Source of the DNA: Faecalibacterium sp. UBA1360
Lineage (GTDB): Bacteria > Bacillota > Clostridia > Oscillospirales > Ruminococcaceae
NCBI GenBank assembly: GCA_002306375.1
Contig: DBRU01000118.1
Coordinates: forward strand, 1 to 17,337
Reading direction: 5' to 3'
Length of the DNA stretch: 17,337 nt
The notes beneath the pieces are model-generated. The model was not told the origin of the DNA. It saw nothing but the letters and a program-made list of their open reading frames with translations, and did no database searches. Made by a program: the position numbers and the translations under genes. This document shows, piece after piece, positions 1 to 7,671 of this stretch. Numbering within the stretch: the first letter of the stretch is position 1; each line of letters begins with the position of its first letter.

Positions 1-21
1 AGCAGGTTTTTCTACAAGCTG

Positions 22-57
22 AAGTCCCGCTCACCAAAAGGTGAGCGGGACTTTTTT
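22..57 (+). terminator. Rho-independent terminator of an upstream plus-strand gene
   Basis: A perfect 14-bp stem (22-35 with 40-53) closes an AAAA tetraloop and runs into a T tract at 52-57. The T tract lies on the plus-strand 3' side, so the hairpin most likely ends a plus-strand transcript that begins before the window. The convergent minus-strand gene that stops at 92 may also use the stem, but it has only two T after the hairpin in that direction. Confidence 0.9.
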
Positions 58-91
58 GGTTGGCGGCGTTTGGTTCAGGCCGGGCCTCGGC

Positions 92-1360
92 TTACCACTG
101 GCCGGGCAGCGAGGTATCGCCGGTCAGGTCCTCTTTCGGGGTCTCGGCGGTATCGGGGGCCGGGGCGGCAGCCGAGGCGACATCCGGGACGGCAGGCGCG
201 GCAGCCCGGTCCAGGTCGTCGGGCTGTGCGGCGGGCGCGTCCGGCGCGGCGGGTTCGGCCTGGGCGGCGGCAGCGGCGGCAGCCGCCCCGCGGGATGCCC
301 GCACCGAAGCCGCAAAGGCCGCGGGGTCGTCGTTGTAGGGCTTTTCCAGCCGGGCGTCGTAGCCGAACATGGCGTCGGGCGCCAGGCGGTGCAGCAGATC
401 GATGACCTCCTGCTGCTGTTGCTGGTTTTTCAGGTTGATCTGGTGACGGCGGCGGCGCTTGTCCTCCCGGATGCCGCACACGGTCACCGAGTAGCGGCGC
501 ACCGGGACAAAGTACACCCGCACCGTGTGGGTGGAGGGGTAGATCCAGGCGATATCGTCGGTGCGCAGCACCCAGCTCAGCGCGCCCTGCTCGTAGATCA
601 TCCAGGAATCGTCGCAGCGCACCCGGTACTGGGGCTGGGCGTCGGCGTACAGGGCGTCCAGGGCGCGGTAGGCGCTTTCGGGGTCGGGCTCGGCGGCGCA
701 GTAGCGGCGGATGCCCGACTGGTACGAGCCGGTCAGCGCCCGCAGGATGGGCACCAGCGCGCAGACCAGGAAGACGGCGAACAGAATGCCCAAAGCCAGC
801 AGACCGCCGCCGTCGATGCCGTCGATGTCGCCGTCCACGAGCACCAGGGGCAGGAAGATGTCCAGATCCTCGCCGGTCAGGCCGTAGTATTCCTCCAGCA
901 TGGAATAGTAAAGGCTGGAGGTCTCGTAGTCCATGGGGCGGATGCTGCCCCGCACAGTCAGCGTGGCGCCGTTCCAGGTATAGTTGTCGGGGTCCGACTG
1001 CCAGGCCCAGGTCTCCTGCATGACGGCGTCGCCGGCGTCGATCTTGTCGGCGTCCACCTGCACCCCGATGAAGACGCTGCCGTCCCCCACCGGCACCAGG
1101 TATTCCCGGGCCACCAGTTCTTCGCCGTTTTCATCCTCTTTGATGGTGTCGGCATAATAATCGTAGATCGTGGTGATCTCGGCGCCGGCGTAGGCGCCTT
1201 CCAGATCGTCGGCCCCCAGGGCGTACAGGTCGGCGGGCCCCTGCACCAGCAGGCGCGCCGACGACCAGAACACCGCCCCGAACAGCGCCGCCGGGATCAG
1301 CAGCAGGATGCCCAGCGCCAGCTTGCCGGGCAGGGTCTTTCGTTTCATGGCTTCCAGCAT
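92..1360 (-). CDS. Two-TM membrane protein of unknown function with Ala/Pro-rich tail
   Basis: I do not recognise this 422-aa protein with certainty. A hydrophobic segment at about residues 12-34 is followed by an extracytoplasmic stretch (about 35-185) rich in Asp, Glu and Tyr, a second TM segment at about 186-206, and a cytoplasmic part. The cytoplasmic part contains a basic patch with a run of five Gln (about residues 310-325) and ends in a low-complexity Ala/Pro/Asp tail (last ~85 residues, including eight Ala in a row) that is probably disordered. The start at 1360 follows a GGAGAG-like ribosome site at about 1368-1376; an internal Met at residue 5 has no such site. The layout resembles uncharacterised two-TM families of Clostridia such as DUF6709, but that name is unverified. 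The gene stands alone, downstream of and codirectional with the AraC gene, so co-transcription is possible. It could be a membrane sensor or envelope protein; no catalytic motif is visible. Confidence 0.7.
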   Translation of the reverse strand: MLEAMKRKTLPGKLALGILLLIPAALFGAVFWSSARLLVQGPADLYALGADDLEGAYAGAEITTIYDYYADTIKEDENGEELVAREYLVPVGDGSVFIGVQVDADKIDAGDAVMQETWAWQSDPDNYTWNGATLTVRGSIRPMDYETSSLYYSMLEEYYGLTGEDLDIFLPLVLVDGDIDGIDGGGLLALGILFAVFLVCALVPILRALTGSYQSGIRRYCAAEPDPESAYRALDALYADAQPQYRVRCDDSWMIYEQGALSWVLRTDDIAWIYPSTHTVRVYFVPVRRYSVTVCGIREDKRRRRHQINLKNQQQQQEVIDLLHRLAPDAMFGYDARLEKPYNDDPAAFAASVRASRGAAAAAAAAQAEPAAPDAPAAQPDDLDRAAAPAVPDVASAAAPAPDTAETPKEDLTGDTSLPGQW

Positions 1361-1472
1361 GAGGTTCCTCTCTCCTTTTCATTCCGCAAATTCAGGGATC
1401 GCCGCCCAAAGACCCGCAGACAGACCCCGGGGCGCAGGGACGCCCCGGGACGGTTTTGGCCGGCCTATTGTC

Positions 1473-1501
1473 ACTATAGCACCTTCGGGCCACCATGACC
1501 A
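1473..1501 (-). promoter_or_regulatory. Weak promoter candidate for the two-TM protein gene
   Basis: On the minus strand a TATAGT (-10, plus-strand positions 1473-1478) lies 17 nt from a poor -35 match, TGGTCA. It is one of few AT-rich spots in the 167-nt gap between the AraC gene and the two-TM gene. Read-through from the AraC promoter is an alternative. Confidence 0.3.
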
Positions 1502-1527
1502 GCCCCTGCGCCCCGCCGCCGCAACTT

Positions 1528-2343
1528 TTACACATAGATCTCGTTGTGGCGGGGCGGCAGACGCTTGGTCGGGGTATGGGGGGCCGCGGCCTGGCGCCAG
1601 GCCGCCGGGGTGGTGCCGGTCTCCCGCCGGAAGACCCGGCACAGGTAGTTGGCCCCCGAAAACCCGCACAGGCTGGCGATCATTTCCAAATTGTACTCCC
1701 GGTCCAGCAGCAGCGCCTTGACGGCCTCGATGCGGATATGGGTCAGGTACTTGCCCGGGGAAACGCCCATCTCGGCCGAAAACTGGCGCACCAGATGGCA
1801 TTTGCTGACCCCCAGGGCGTCGGCCAGGTCCTCGACGCCGTACAGCGACATATAATTGGTGCGGATGCTCTGCACGGCCTCGGCCACCAGGGGCGACAGC
1901 CGCCGCGCGGGCTCGTCGGCGGTGGCCAGCGCGCACAAAAGGGCGTAGGGCGCGGCCCCCAGCGCCGGGTCGGGCGCGGCGTCGGGGTCCGGGTCGGGCA
2001 AAGCGCACAGGCGGGCGATCTGTTCGGGGGCCGTGGGGCAGGCCGCGCCGTCGGCAAAGCGAGGCACGGACAAACCGCGGGCAAACTCGTCGGCCGCCAG
2101 CCCCTCCAGGCGCAGGGCCAGCAGGTGGCAGGGTTCGGCGGGCGCCAGCACAAAGGCCCCGAACCCCAGCAGGATGTCCCCCGACGCGCCCGTCTGCTCC
2201 TGGGCGCCGGGGGCCTGCAAAACGCACCGCCCGCTGGACAGCACCCCCACCCAGATCCCCGCCCCCAGGAAAGAGACCGGGTCCTCGCCCTGGATGTCCC
2301 GGGTCTCGCACACATGACAGCAGCGGTTCCAGTCAAAAATCAA
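1528..2343 (-). CDS. AraC-family transcriptional regulator
   Basis: A 271-aa regulator with a cupin-like N-terminal sensory half (about 1-145) and a C-terminal AraC/XylS DNA-binding domain (about 155-255). The two helix-turn-helix units are visible: the first around residues 170-191 (VEDLADALGVSKCHLVRQF), the second around 218-241, including the family-typical I-A-x-x-x-G-F-x-x-x-x-Y-x-x-x-x-F-R pattern. The likely start is TTG at 2343, placed 7 nt after a perfect AGGAGG (2351-2356); no ATG is available there. The gene is transcribed away from the sugar ATPase gene across a gap of about 120 nt, an arrangement typical of carbohydrate-responsive AraC activators, so the ATPase gene or distant sugar-transport genes are likely targets (inference). 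The ligand cannot be read from the sequence. The N-terminal half is unusually Ala/Pro-rich, following the high GC of the region. Confidence 0.9.
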   Translation of the reverse strand: MIFDWNRCCHVCETRDIQGEDPVSFLGAGIWVGVLSSGRCVLQAPGAQEQTGASGDILLGFGAFVLAPAEPCHLLALRLEGLAADEFARGLSVPRFADGAACPTAPEQIARLCALPDPDPDAAPDPALGAAPYALLCALATADEPARRLSPLVAEAVQSIRTNYMSLYGVEDLADALGVSKCHLVRQFSAEMGVSPGKYLTHIRIEAVKALLLDREYNLEMIASLCGFSGANYLCRVFRRETGTTPAAWRQAAAPHTPTKRLPPRHNEIYV

Positions 2344-2350
2344 TTTTCGG

Positions 2351-2356
2351 CCTCCT
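2351..2356 (-). promoter_or_regulatory. Shine-Dalgarno that fixes a TTG start
   Basis: AGGAGG on the minus strand, 7 nt before TTG at 2343. It supports a non-ATG initiation codon for the AraC regulator, which may hold its expression low. Confidence 0.8.
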
Positions 2357-2361
2357 ATATC

Positions 2362-2379
2362 AATAAAATACTATTTATT
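2362..2379. promoter_or_regulatory. Possible operator at the AraC gene transcription start
   Basis: A short inverted repeat, AATAAA-N6-TTTATT, sits where the minus-strand araC-type transcript should begin (about 2378) and upstream of the plus-strand ATPase gene. It could bind the AraC protein or another regulator. In an AT-rich patch such a repeat may occur by chance. Confidence 0.3.
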
Positions 2380-2384
2380 TTCCC

Positions 2385-2413
2385 ATTGTAAGCTGTTATC
2401 ATAGCCTTGTCAA
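2385..2413 (-). promoter_or_regulatory. Sigma-A-type promoter of the AraC regulator
   Basis: Read on the minus strand: -35 TTGACA (2408-2413), exactly 17 nt of spacer, and -10 TACAAT (2385-2390). The -35 is a perfect consensus and the -10 differs at one base. The start would be near 2378, giving a leader of about 35 nt before the TTG start. No equally good promoter was found for the plus-strand ATPase gene in the same gap; it may depend on an activator. Confidence 0.8.
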
Positions 2414-2465
2414 GAAAAACAGGCGCCGCAAGACGTCAATAAAAACACATTTGGAGGTTTTCGTC

Positions 2466-3578
<1,113 letters not shown>

Positions 3579-3595
3579 TTGAATACATGACCCTC

Positions 3596-3632
3596 AACAG
3601 CGGCCCCGCCCACGCGGCAGGGCCGCTGTTTT
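3596..3632 (+). terminator. Terminator after the sugar ATPase gene
   Basis: An 11-bp stem (3596-3606 with 3620-3630, AACAGCGGCCC paired with its complement) closes a 13-nt loop and is followed by a short TTTT. It lies 17 nt after the stop codon of the ATPase gene and separates it from the PTS gene. Confidence 0.8.
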
Positions 3633-3643
3633 CACAATCCACC

Positions 3644-3670
3644 GACCGTCGGCCCCAGGGCCGGGCGGTC
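3644..3670 (+). promoter_or_regulatory. GC-rich hairpin just upstream of the PTS gene
   Basis: GACCG (3644-3648) pairs with CGGTC (3666-3670), and inside that CGGCC (3650-3654) pairs with GGCCG (3659-3663) around a CCAG loop. There is no T tract, so it is not an ordinary terminator. It ends 21 nt before the PTS start codon and would lie in its 5' leader. Its role is unknown; it may be chance in GC-rich sequence. Confidence 0.35.
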
Positions 3671-3691
3671 CCCACCACAAGGACGTAGAGC

Positions 3692-5704
3692 ATGCGCATC
3701 ACACAATTGCTGCGTGAAAGCCGGATCCTGCTGAACGCACACGCCGCCACCAAGGCCGAAGCCATCCACATGATGGTGGAGATGCTGTCCCGGGACAGCT
3801 GCCTGGGCAACACCGAGGACTATGAGCAGGACGTGCTCATGCGGGAGGCCCAGGGCTCCACGGGCGTGGGCCACGGGGTGGCCATCCCCCATGCCAAAAG
3901 CGTGGGGGTGTCGGTGCCGGCGCTGGCCGCCATGACCCTGGCCGAACCTCTGGATTACGACTCGCTGGACGGCACGCCGGTGCGCCTTTTGTTCATGATC
4001 GCAGTGCCCGACACCGACGCCAACCTGCACATCCGCGTGCTGGCCGACCTGGCCCGGCTGCTGATGCAGGACAATTTCTGCGATTCCTTGCTGGCCGCGC
4101 CCGACCCCGCCAGCTTTTTGCAGATCCTGATCGACCACGAAACGCCCCGCCCGGCCCCCGGCGAGACCCCGGAACCCGAGACCGAGGACGACGCCGGCGC
4201 GCTTTACGACGTGCTGGCCGTGACCGCCTGCCCCATGGGCATCGCCCACACCTACATGGCGGCCCAGGCCCTGGAACGGCAGGCCGCCGCCATGGGCCTG
4301 CGCATCAAGGTGGAGACCCACGGCGCCGAGGGGCCCCGCAACATCCTGACCGAGGAGGAGATCGCCGCCGCGACCTGCATCGTGGTGGCGGCGGACCGCA
4401 CGGTGGACACCAAGCGCTTTGCCGGGCGGCCGGTCCTGTTTTTGCCGGTGGCCGACGCCTTGCGCCAACCCGGAAAGCTGTTGCAGCGGGCCATGTCGGG
4501 CGGCGTGCCTGTCATGACCCTGCCTGAGTCCGACACGGCCGAGGACAGGGGCAGTTCGCCCGCCCCCGTCCTTGGCGGGGTGATCGCCGGGCTGGACCTG
4601 CGGGAACGGGGCCGCCACGGCTACGCCCACCTGATGGCCGGGCTCAACCACATGATCCCCTTTGTCACGGGGGGCGGCATCCTGATCGCCTTGAGCTATT
4701 TTCTGGACCGGGCCAACGTGGGGGACCTGACCTTCGGCAGCGGCACGTCCCTGTCCTGGCTGGTGGGCCAGGTGGGGGAATACACCTTCCGTATGATGTA
4801 CCCGATCATGGCGGGCTTTGTGGCCACGGCCATGGCCGGGCCCGCCGCCCTGGTGCCCGGCATGATGGGCGGCTACCTGGCTTTGCTGGGCATGACCGCC
4901 ACCCCCGCCGAAGGGTGGGTGTCCTCCGGCTTTTGGGGGGCGCTGCTGGCGGGCTTTGTGTCCGGGTTCCTGGTGCGGGGTATGCGCCGGCTGTGCACCA
5001 AACTGCCCGCCGGGCTGGATGCGCTGAAAACCACCCTGATCTACCCGGTGGTGGGCCTTGCCCTGGTGGGGGCGTTCATGGTGCTGCTCATCAACCCGCC
5101 GCTGGGGCGCTTCAACGACTGGCTGTACGAGTGCCTGAACTCCATGCGGGGCGGCAGCAGCGCCGTTATGGGCGCGCTGCTGGGCGCGATGATGGCCGTG
5201 GATTTCGGCGGGCCCATCAACAAGGCCGCCTACCTGTTCGGCACCGTCACCCTGGGCGGCGGCTCCGAGCGGTTCATGGCTTCCGTCATGGTGGGCGGCA
5301 TGGTGCCGCCCCTGGGCGTGGCGTTGGCCTGCACGCTGTTCCCCAAACGGTTCACGGCGGCGGAGCGACATTCCACCGTGACCAACTTTCTGCTGGGGGC
5401 CTCCTTCATCACCGAGGGCGCTTTGCCCTTTGCCCTGCGGGACCCGCTGCGGGTGATTCCCTCCTGTATGGCGGGGTCGGCCCTGGCCGGGGCGCTGAGC
5501 ATGCTGTTCGGCTGCGGGGTGCCCGCGCCCCACGGCGGGCTGTATCTGCTGCCCCTGACCGAAGGCCGCCTGCCCCTGCTGGGGGCGCTGGCCCTGGGCT
5601 CGACGCTGACCGCCGCGCTGCTGGGCCTGCTGAAGCGGGATGTCACCCCCGAGGAGGACGCCGAATCCCAGGCCGTCCCCTCCGCCGCAGACACAAAAGA
5701 CTGA
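3692..5704 (+). CDS. fruA: PTS fructose-family transporter subunit EIIABC
   Basis: A 670-aa fused enzyme II that imports and phosphorylates a fructose-type sugar at the membrane. Domain order is EIIA (about 1-150; active-site His67 in GVAIPHAK), an acidic Pro/Glu linker (about 151-170), EIIB (about 172-275; phosphocysteine Cys180 in VTACPMGIAHTYMAA) and EIIC (about 305-650; many TM segments and the GGPINKAAY motif characteristic of fructose-family EIIC). All three domains look intact and the length is normal for FruA. ATG at 3692 follows AAGGA (3679-3683). The usual partners, a DeoR-type repressor and 1-phosphofructokinase, are not adjacent, so they may lie elsewhere, or the sugar may differ (mannitol- or mannosylglycerate-like relatives cannot be fully excluded). 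The next gene downstream belongs to a different, AT-rich block. Confidence 0.92.
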   Translation: MRITQLLRESRILLNAHAATKAEAIHMMVEMLSRDSCLGNTEDYEQDVLMREAQGSTGVGHGVAIPHAKSVGVSVPALAAMTLAEPLDYDSLDGTPVRLLFMIAVPDTDANLHIRVLADLARLLMQDNFCDSLLAAPDPASFLQILIDHETPRPAPGETPEPETEDDAGALYDVLAVTACPMGIAHTYMAAQALERQAAAMGLRIKVETHGAEGPRNILTEEEIAAATCIVVAADRTVDTKRFAGRPVLFLPVADALRQPGKLLQRAMSGGVPVMTLPESDTAEDRGSSPAPVLGGVIAGLDLRERGRHGYAHLMAGLNHMIPFVTGGGILIALSYFLDRANVGDLTFGSGTSLSWLVGQVGEYTFRMMYPIMAGFVATAMAGPAALVPGMMGGYLALLGMTATPAEGWVSSGFWGALLAGFVSGFLVRGMRRLCTKLPAGLDALKTTLIYPVVGLALVGAFMVLLINPPLGRFNDWLYECLNSMRGGSSAVMGALLGAMMAVDFGGPINKAAYLFGTVTLGGGSERFMASVMVGGMVPPLGVALACTLFPKRFTAAERHSTVTNFLLGASFITEGALPFALRDPLRVIPSCMAGSALAGALSMLFGCGVPAPHGGLYLLPLTEGRLPLLGALALGSTLTAALLGLLKRDVTPEEDAESQAVPSAADTKD

Positions 5705-5777
5705 CACCCAACGCCACACAAAAAAAGTACCCTCAAAGGGCGGCACCAATAAAACATCTATCCGATTGCATTACGGG

Positions 5778-5814
5778 AAACGGCGTAGCTTCGGCTATGC
5801 CGTTTCTTTGTTTT
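5778..5814 (+). terminator. Terminator with TTCG tetraloop after the PTS gene
   Basis: A 12-bp stem with one G-T wobble (5778-5789 with 5794-5805) is closed by a TTCG tetraloop and followed by a T-rich run to 5814. It lies 73 nt beyond the PTS stop, near the left edge of the AT-rich block, and insulates the next operon. Confidence 0.8.
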
Positions 5815-5871
5815 GCAAATCGTTCAGCAAAGAAGCGGCGTGCCACCATATCACGAAAAGTCAACATATTA

Positions 5872-5900
5872 TTGCCTGCTTGCTCTTGTCATGTTATACT
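5872..5900 (+). promoter_or_regulatory. Promoter of the restriction-modification-like operon
   Basis: -35 TTGCCT (5872-5877), 17-nt spacer, -10 TATACT (5895-5900). Transcription would start near 5907, giving a leader of about 28 nt before the XRE gene. It is the only good promoter in the 230-nt gap after the PTS gene and should drive the XRE, methyltransferase and nuclease genes together. Confidence 0.75.
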
Positions 5901-5917
5901 TAAAACACGGCATAACA
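5892..5917. promoter_or_regulatory. Candidate operator for the XRE regulator
   Basis: The inverted repeat TGTTAT-N14-ATAACA has half-sites centred 20 bp apart, about two helical turns, and overlaps the -10 box and the expected start site. This is where an autorepressing Cro/C-protein type regulator would bind. The link to the adjacent XRE protein is inference. Confidence 0.4.
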
Positions 5918-5934
5918 ACTCAGGGGGGCCTCCT

Positions 5935-6171
5935 ATGGCATACAGCTACAACAGACTATGGAAGCTGTTGATTGACCGAAAAATGAGCCGGACCGAAATG
6001 CGAAAACAAGCAGGAATCAGTACAAACATTCTTGCGAAAATGGGGAAAGACGAGCCGATATCAATGGATAGCCTCGCGAAAATATGTATTGCGTTGGGCT
6101 GCACTCTTGACGATATTGTACAGATATCCACGGATATCGGAGCGGAGGAACAGGCAAATGGCAAAGAATGA
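5935..6171 (+). CDS. Small XRE/Cro-family regulator (C-protein-like)
   Basis: A 78-aa protein that is almost wholly one Cro/C1-type helix-turn-helix domain. The recognition region is around residues 17-40 (MSRTEMRKQAGISTNILAKM), followed by the typical S-M-D-S-L-A-K-I-C-x-A-L-G-C-x-L-D-D-I motif. It resembles the small YozG-like regulators of Firmicutes. ATG at 5935 follows a G-rich AGGGGGG site (5922-5928). Its last 14 nt overlap the start of the methyltransferase gene, so the two are probably translationally coupled. In context it is likely the control protein of the restriction-modification-like operon, acting on the promoter just upstream. A longer open frame running in from the PTS gene region is spurious. 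Confidence 0.85.
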   Translation: MAYSYNRLWKLLIDRKMSRTEMRKQAGISTNILAKMGKDEPISMDSLAKICIALGCTLDDIVQISTDIGAEEQANGKE

Positions 6172-7309
6172 GAATTTGCATAAGGCCAAGGACGCGAAAA
6201 AAGACGAGTTCTACACGCAATATGAGGATATTCAAAACGAGCTGAATCACTACGAGCAGCACTTCAAAGGGAAAACCGTCCTTTGCAACTGTGATGATCC
6301 TTTTGAAAGTAATTTTTGTAAATTCTTCCTGCGCAATTTTAATTACCTCGGCTTGAAAAGGTTGATATGCACTTCTTACAGCACCTCGCCTGTTATTGCA
6401 CAACAGCTTGCGCTATTTGACGGGATGGACGAGCCTGTTGTCCAGGGAAACGGCTATGTTATGGACATCAGAGCGGTCCCCATGGCCAACGGCAGGGGTG
6501 TTTCCGATGCGGATATTGACGCGCTCTTGAAATCCAAAAAGCGCGGCGTAAAGAAGTTAAAAGGTGATGGGGATTTTCGCAGCGAGGAATGTATCGAATA
6601 TCTCAAACAGGCGGACATTGTGGTGACCAACCCGCCTTTTAGCCTGTTTCGGGAATATGTGGCCCAACTGATGGCATACCAAAAGGATTTTTTGATTATC
6701 GGAAATGTCAATGCCATTACATATAAAGAAATTTTTCCGCTTATCAAAGATAACAAGTTATGGCTTGGGGCAAGTATTCACAGCGGGGATAGGAAATTTT
6801 ATGTTCCAGAAGATTATCCTCTCCATGCGGCGGGGTGCGGCGTGGATAAGGACGGCAGAAAATATATCCGTGTGAAAGGTGTCCGTTGGTTTACAAACCT
6901 TGACTATGCAATCAGGCATGAGGAATTGGTGCTGTTTAAGCGATATTATGGCAACGAAGAAGAATATCCCCATTATGCGAATTACGATGCGATAGAGGTA
7001 TCAAAGGTCAGCGATATACCATGCGACTACTTTGAGGAAATCGGCGTTCCCATCACCTATTTGGACAAGCATAATCCCGACCAGTTTGATATCATCGGGG
7101 CAAGCAGATGGTTGGGGAAACCCATGTCAGAAATTGCACCAAAAGGAAGTTATGTTTCCGGCGGAGTTCGTTTCTATTTACCTGCTGACAGTTCACAAAC
7201 TGTTAATGTAGAGAGAGAGAGAGAGAGAGCCGCAGGGCAGCAAATGCTCTACCGTTGCCTCTACGACCGGATCGTCATCAAGCGCAGAAAAGTACAGACG
7301 GCTCTATGA
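6158..7309 (+). CDS. EcoRI-family adenine-specific DNA methyltransferase
   Basis: A 383-aa protein of the EcoRI methylase family (Pfam EcoRI_methylase), expected to transfer methyl from S-adenosylmethionine to adenine N6 in a specific DNA site. The N-terminus has the family's DEFYTQ (16-21) and CNCDDP (43-48) stretches; the amino-methyltransferase catalytic motif is NPPF (158-161); further family blocks are GNVNAITYKEIF, WLGASIHSGDR and GVRWFTNLDY. The conserved GVPIT(Y)LDK...QF..IG block lies at 296-314 and the C-terminal LYDRIVIKRRK tail at 368-378. ATG at 6158 is preceded by GGAGG (6144-6148) inside the XRE gene. Between the last two blocks the gene holds a perfect (AG)10 tract encoding ERERER. 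The conserved tail is reached in the present frame, so this allele looks ON. Two alternative tails lie downstream in other frames. The partner nuclease gene starts 318 nt later. Confidence 0.93.
   Translation: MAKNENLHKAKDAKKDEFYTQYEDIQNELNHYEQHFKGKTVLCNCDDPFESNFCKFFLRNFNYLGLKRLICTSYSTSPVIAQQLALFDGMDEPVVQGNGYVMDIRAVPMANGRGVSDADIDALLKSKKRGVKKLKGDGDFRSEECIEYLKQADIVVTNPPFSLFREYVAQLMAYQKDFLIIGNVNAITYKEIFPLIKDNKLWLGASIHSGDRKFYVPEDYPLHAAGCGVDKDGRKYIRVKGVRWFTNLDYAIRHEELVLFKRYYGNEEEYPHYANYDAIEVSKVSDIPCDYFEEIGVPITYLDKHNPDQFDIIGASRWLGKPMSEIAPKGSYVSGGVRFYLPADSSQTVNVERERERAAGQQMLYRCLYDRIVIKRRKVQTAL
7210..7229 (+). repeat. (AG)10 dinucleotide tract inside the methyltransferase gene
   Basis: Ten perfect AG units, read as alternating Glu and Arg at residues 352-357. 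Pure dinucleotide tracts of this length are prone to polymerase slippage and are a hallmark of phase-variable genes. One unit lost or gained moves translation into one of two other open frames that also lead to family-like C-terminal tails. A short perfect hairpin (ACAGTT-CACA-AACTGT, 7188-7203) ends 6 nt before the tract. Confidence 0.95.
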
Positions 7310-7334
7310 TAGAATCGTCATCAGACGAAAGATG
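7250..7334 (+). repeat. Two side-by-side copies of the methyltransferase C-terminal tail in different frames
   Basis: Copy A (7250-7291) encodes YRCLYDRIVIKRRK in the methyltransferase frame. Copy B (7293-7334) encodes YRRLYDRIVIRRKM in a different frame and is followed at once by a TAA stop (7335-7337). The two agree at 11 of the first 12 residue positions but use many different synonymous codons, so they look like tails of two diverged homologues rather than a fresh duplication. Confidence 0.85.
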
Positions 7335-7344
7335 TAACGGCATT

Positions 7345-7671
7345 ATGGGTGTACCCATTACTTTTTTGGACAAGTATAATCCAGAGCAGTTTGAAATTGT
7401 CGGAATTACTTTGGGAAATACCGTTGATTACAAAATGACTGCCATTTATGAAAATGCTGTTCAGCATAATCAAAATGGCAGTACACAAAGCGGTAGTAAG
7501 GTCAACACGCGGGCGGCAATCCTTGTAAAAGATAAGCCGACAAATAAGGTGTATTATACGGCAGATAATGCAGGCGGATATTTGATCAGCATATATCCGC
7601 GCATTTTAATCAAGAGGAGGGTAAACCGTGAAAATAGAGCCGAAACAAATCAAAATCAGGGAAGTGTTTGA
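7345..7671 (+). pseudogene. Detached alternative C-terminal segment of an EcoRI-family methyltransferase
   Basis: This open frame begins with MGVPITFLDKYNPEQF followed by EIVG, matching residues 296-314 of the upstream methyltransferase at 14 of 19 positions, and ends with the family tail YPRILIKRR (about 7591-7617) plus a short extension to a TGA at 7669-7671. It is a full alternative to the last ~90 residues of the enzyme, with an unrelated variable middle. No ribosome site precedes it. The frame is open all the way back to the (AG)10 tract (no stop from 7207), so loss of one AG would fuse it to the methyltransferase. It overlaps the start of the nuclease gene by 44 nt, and the AAG-AGG-AGG codons of its IKRR tail form the nuclease ribosome site. 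It is either a silent/alternative cassette or a leftover of recombination. Confidence 0.75.

Noticed and set aside
41..1498. Long plus-strand open frame opposite the two-TM protein gene
   Set aside because: Its composition (Gly, Arg, His, Val, Gln rich) is what an antisense frame of GC-rich coding DNA gives; the minus-strand frame has TM segments and a ribosome site.
3632..5749. 705-aa minus-strand open frame opposite the PTS gene
   Set aside because: Very rich in Gln, His, Gly and Arg with no recognisable domain; shadow of the EIIABC gene.
6032..6157. N-terminal extension of the methyltransferase
   Set aside because: Lies in another frame of the XRE gene; ATG at 6158 has a good ribosome site and the family's normal N-terminus.
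4915..6171. Apparent 418-aa protein joining the PTS region to the XRE regulator
   Set aside because: Only the last 78 residues look like a protein; the upstream part is an out-of-frame reading of the EIIC region and crosses a terminator and a promoter.
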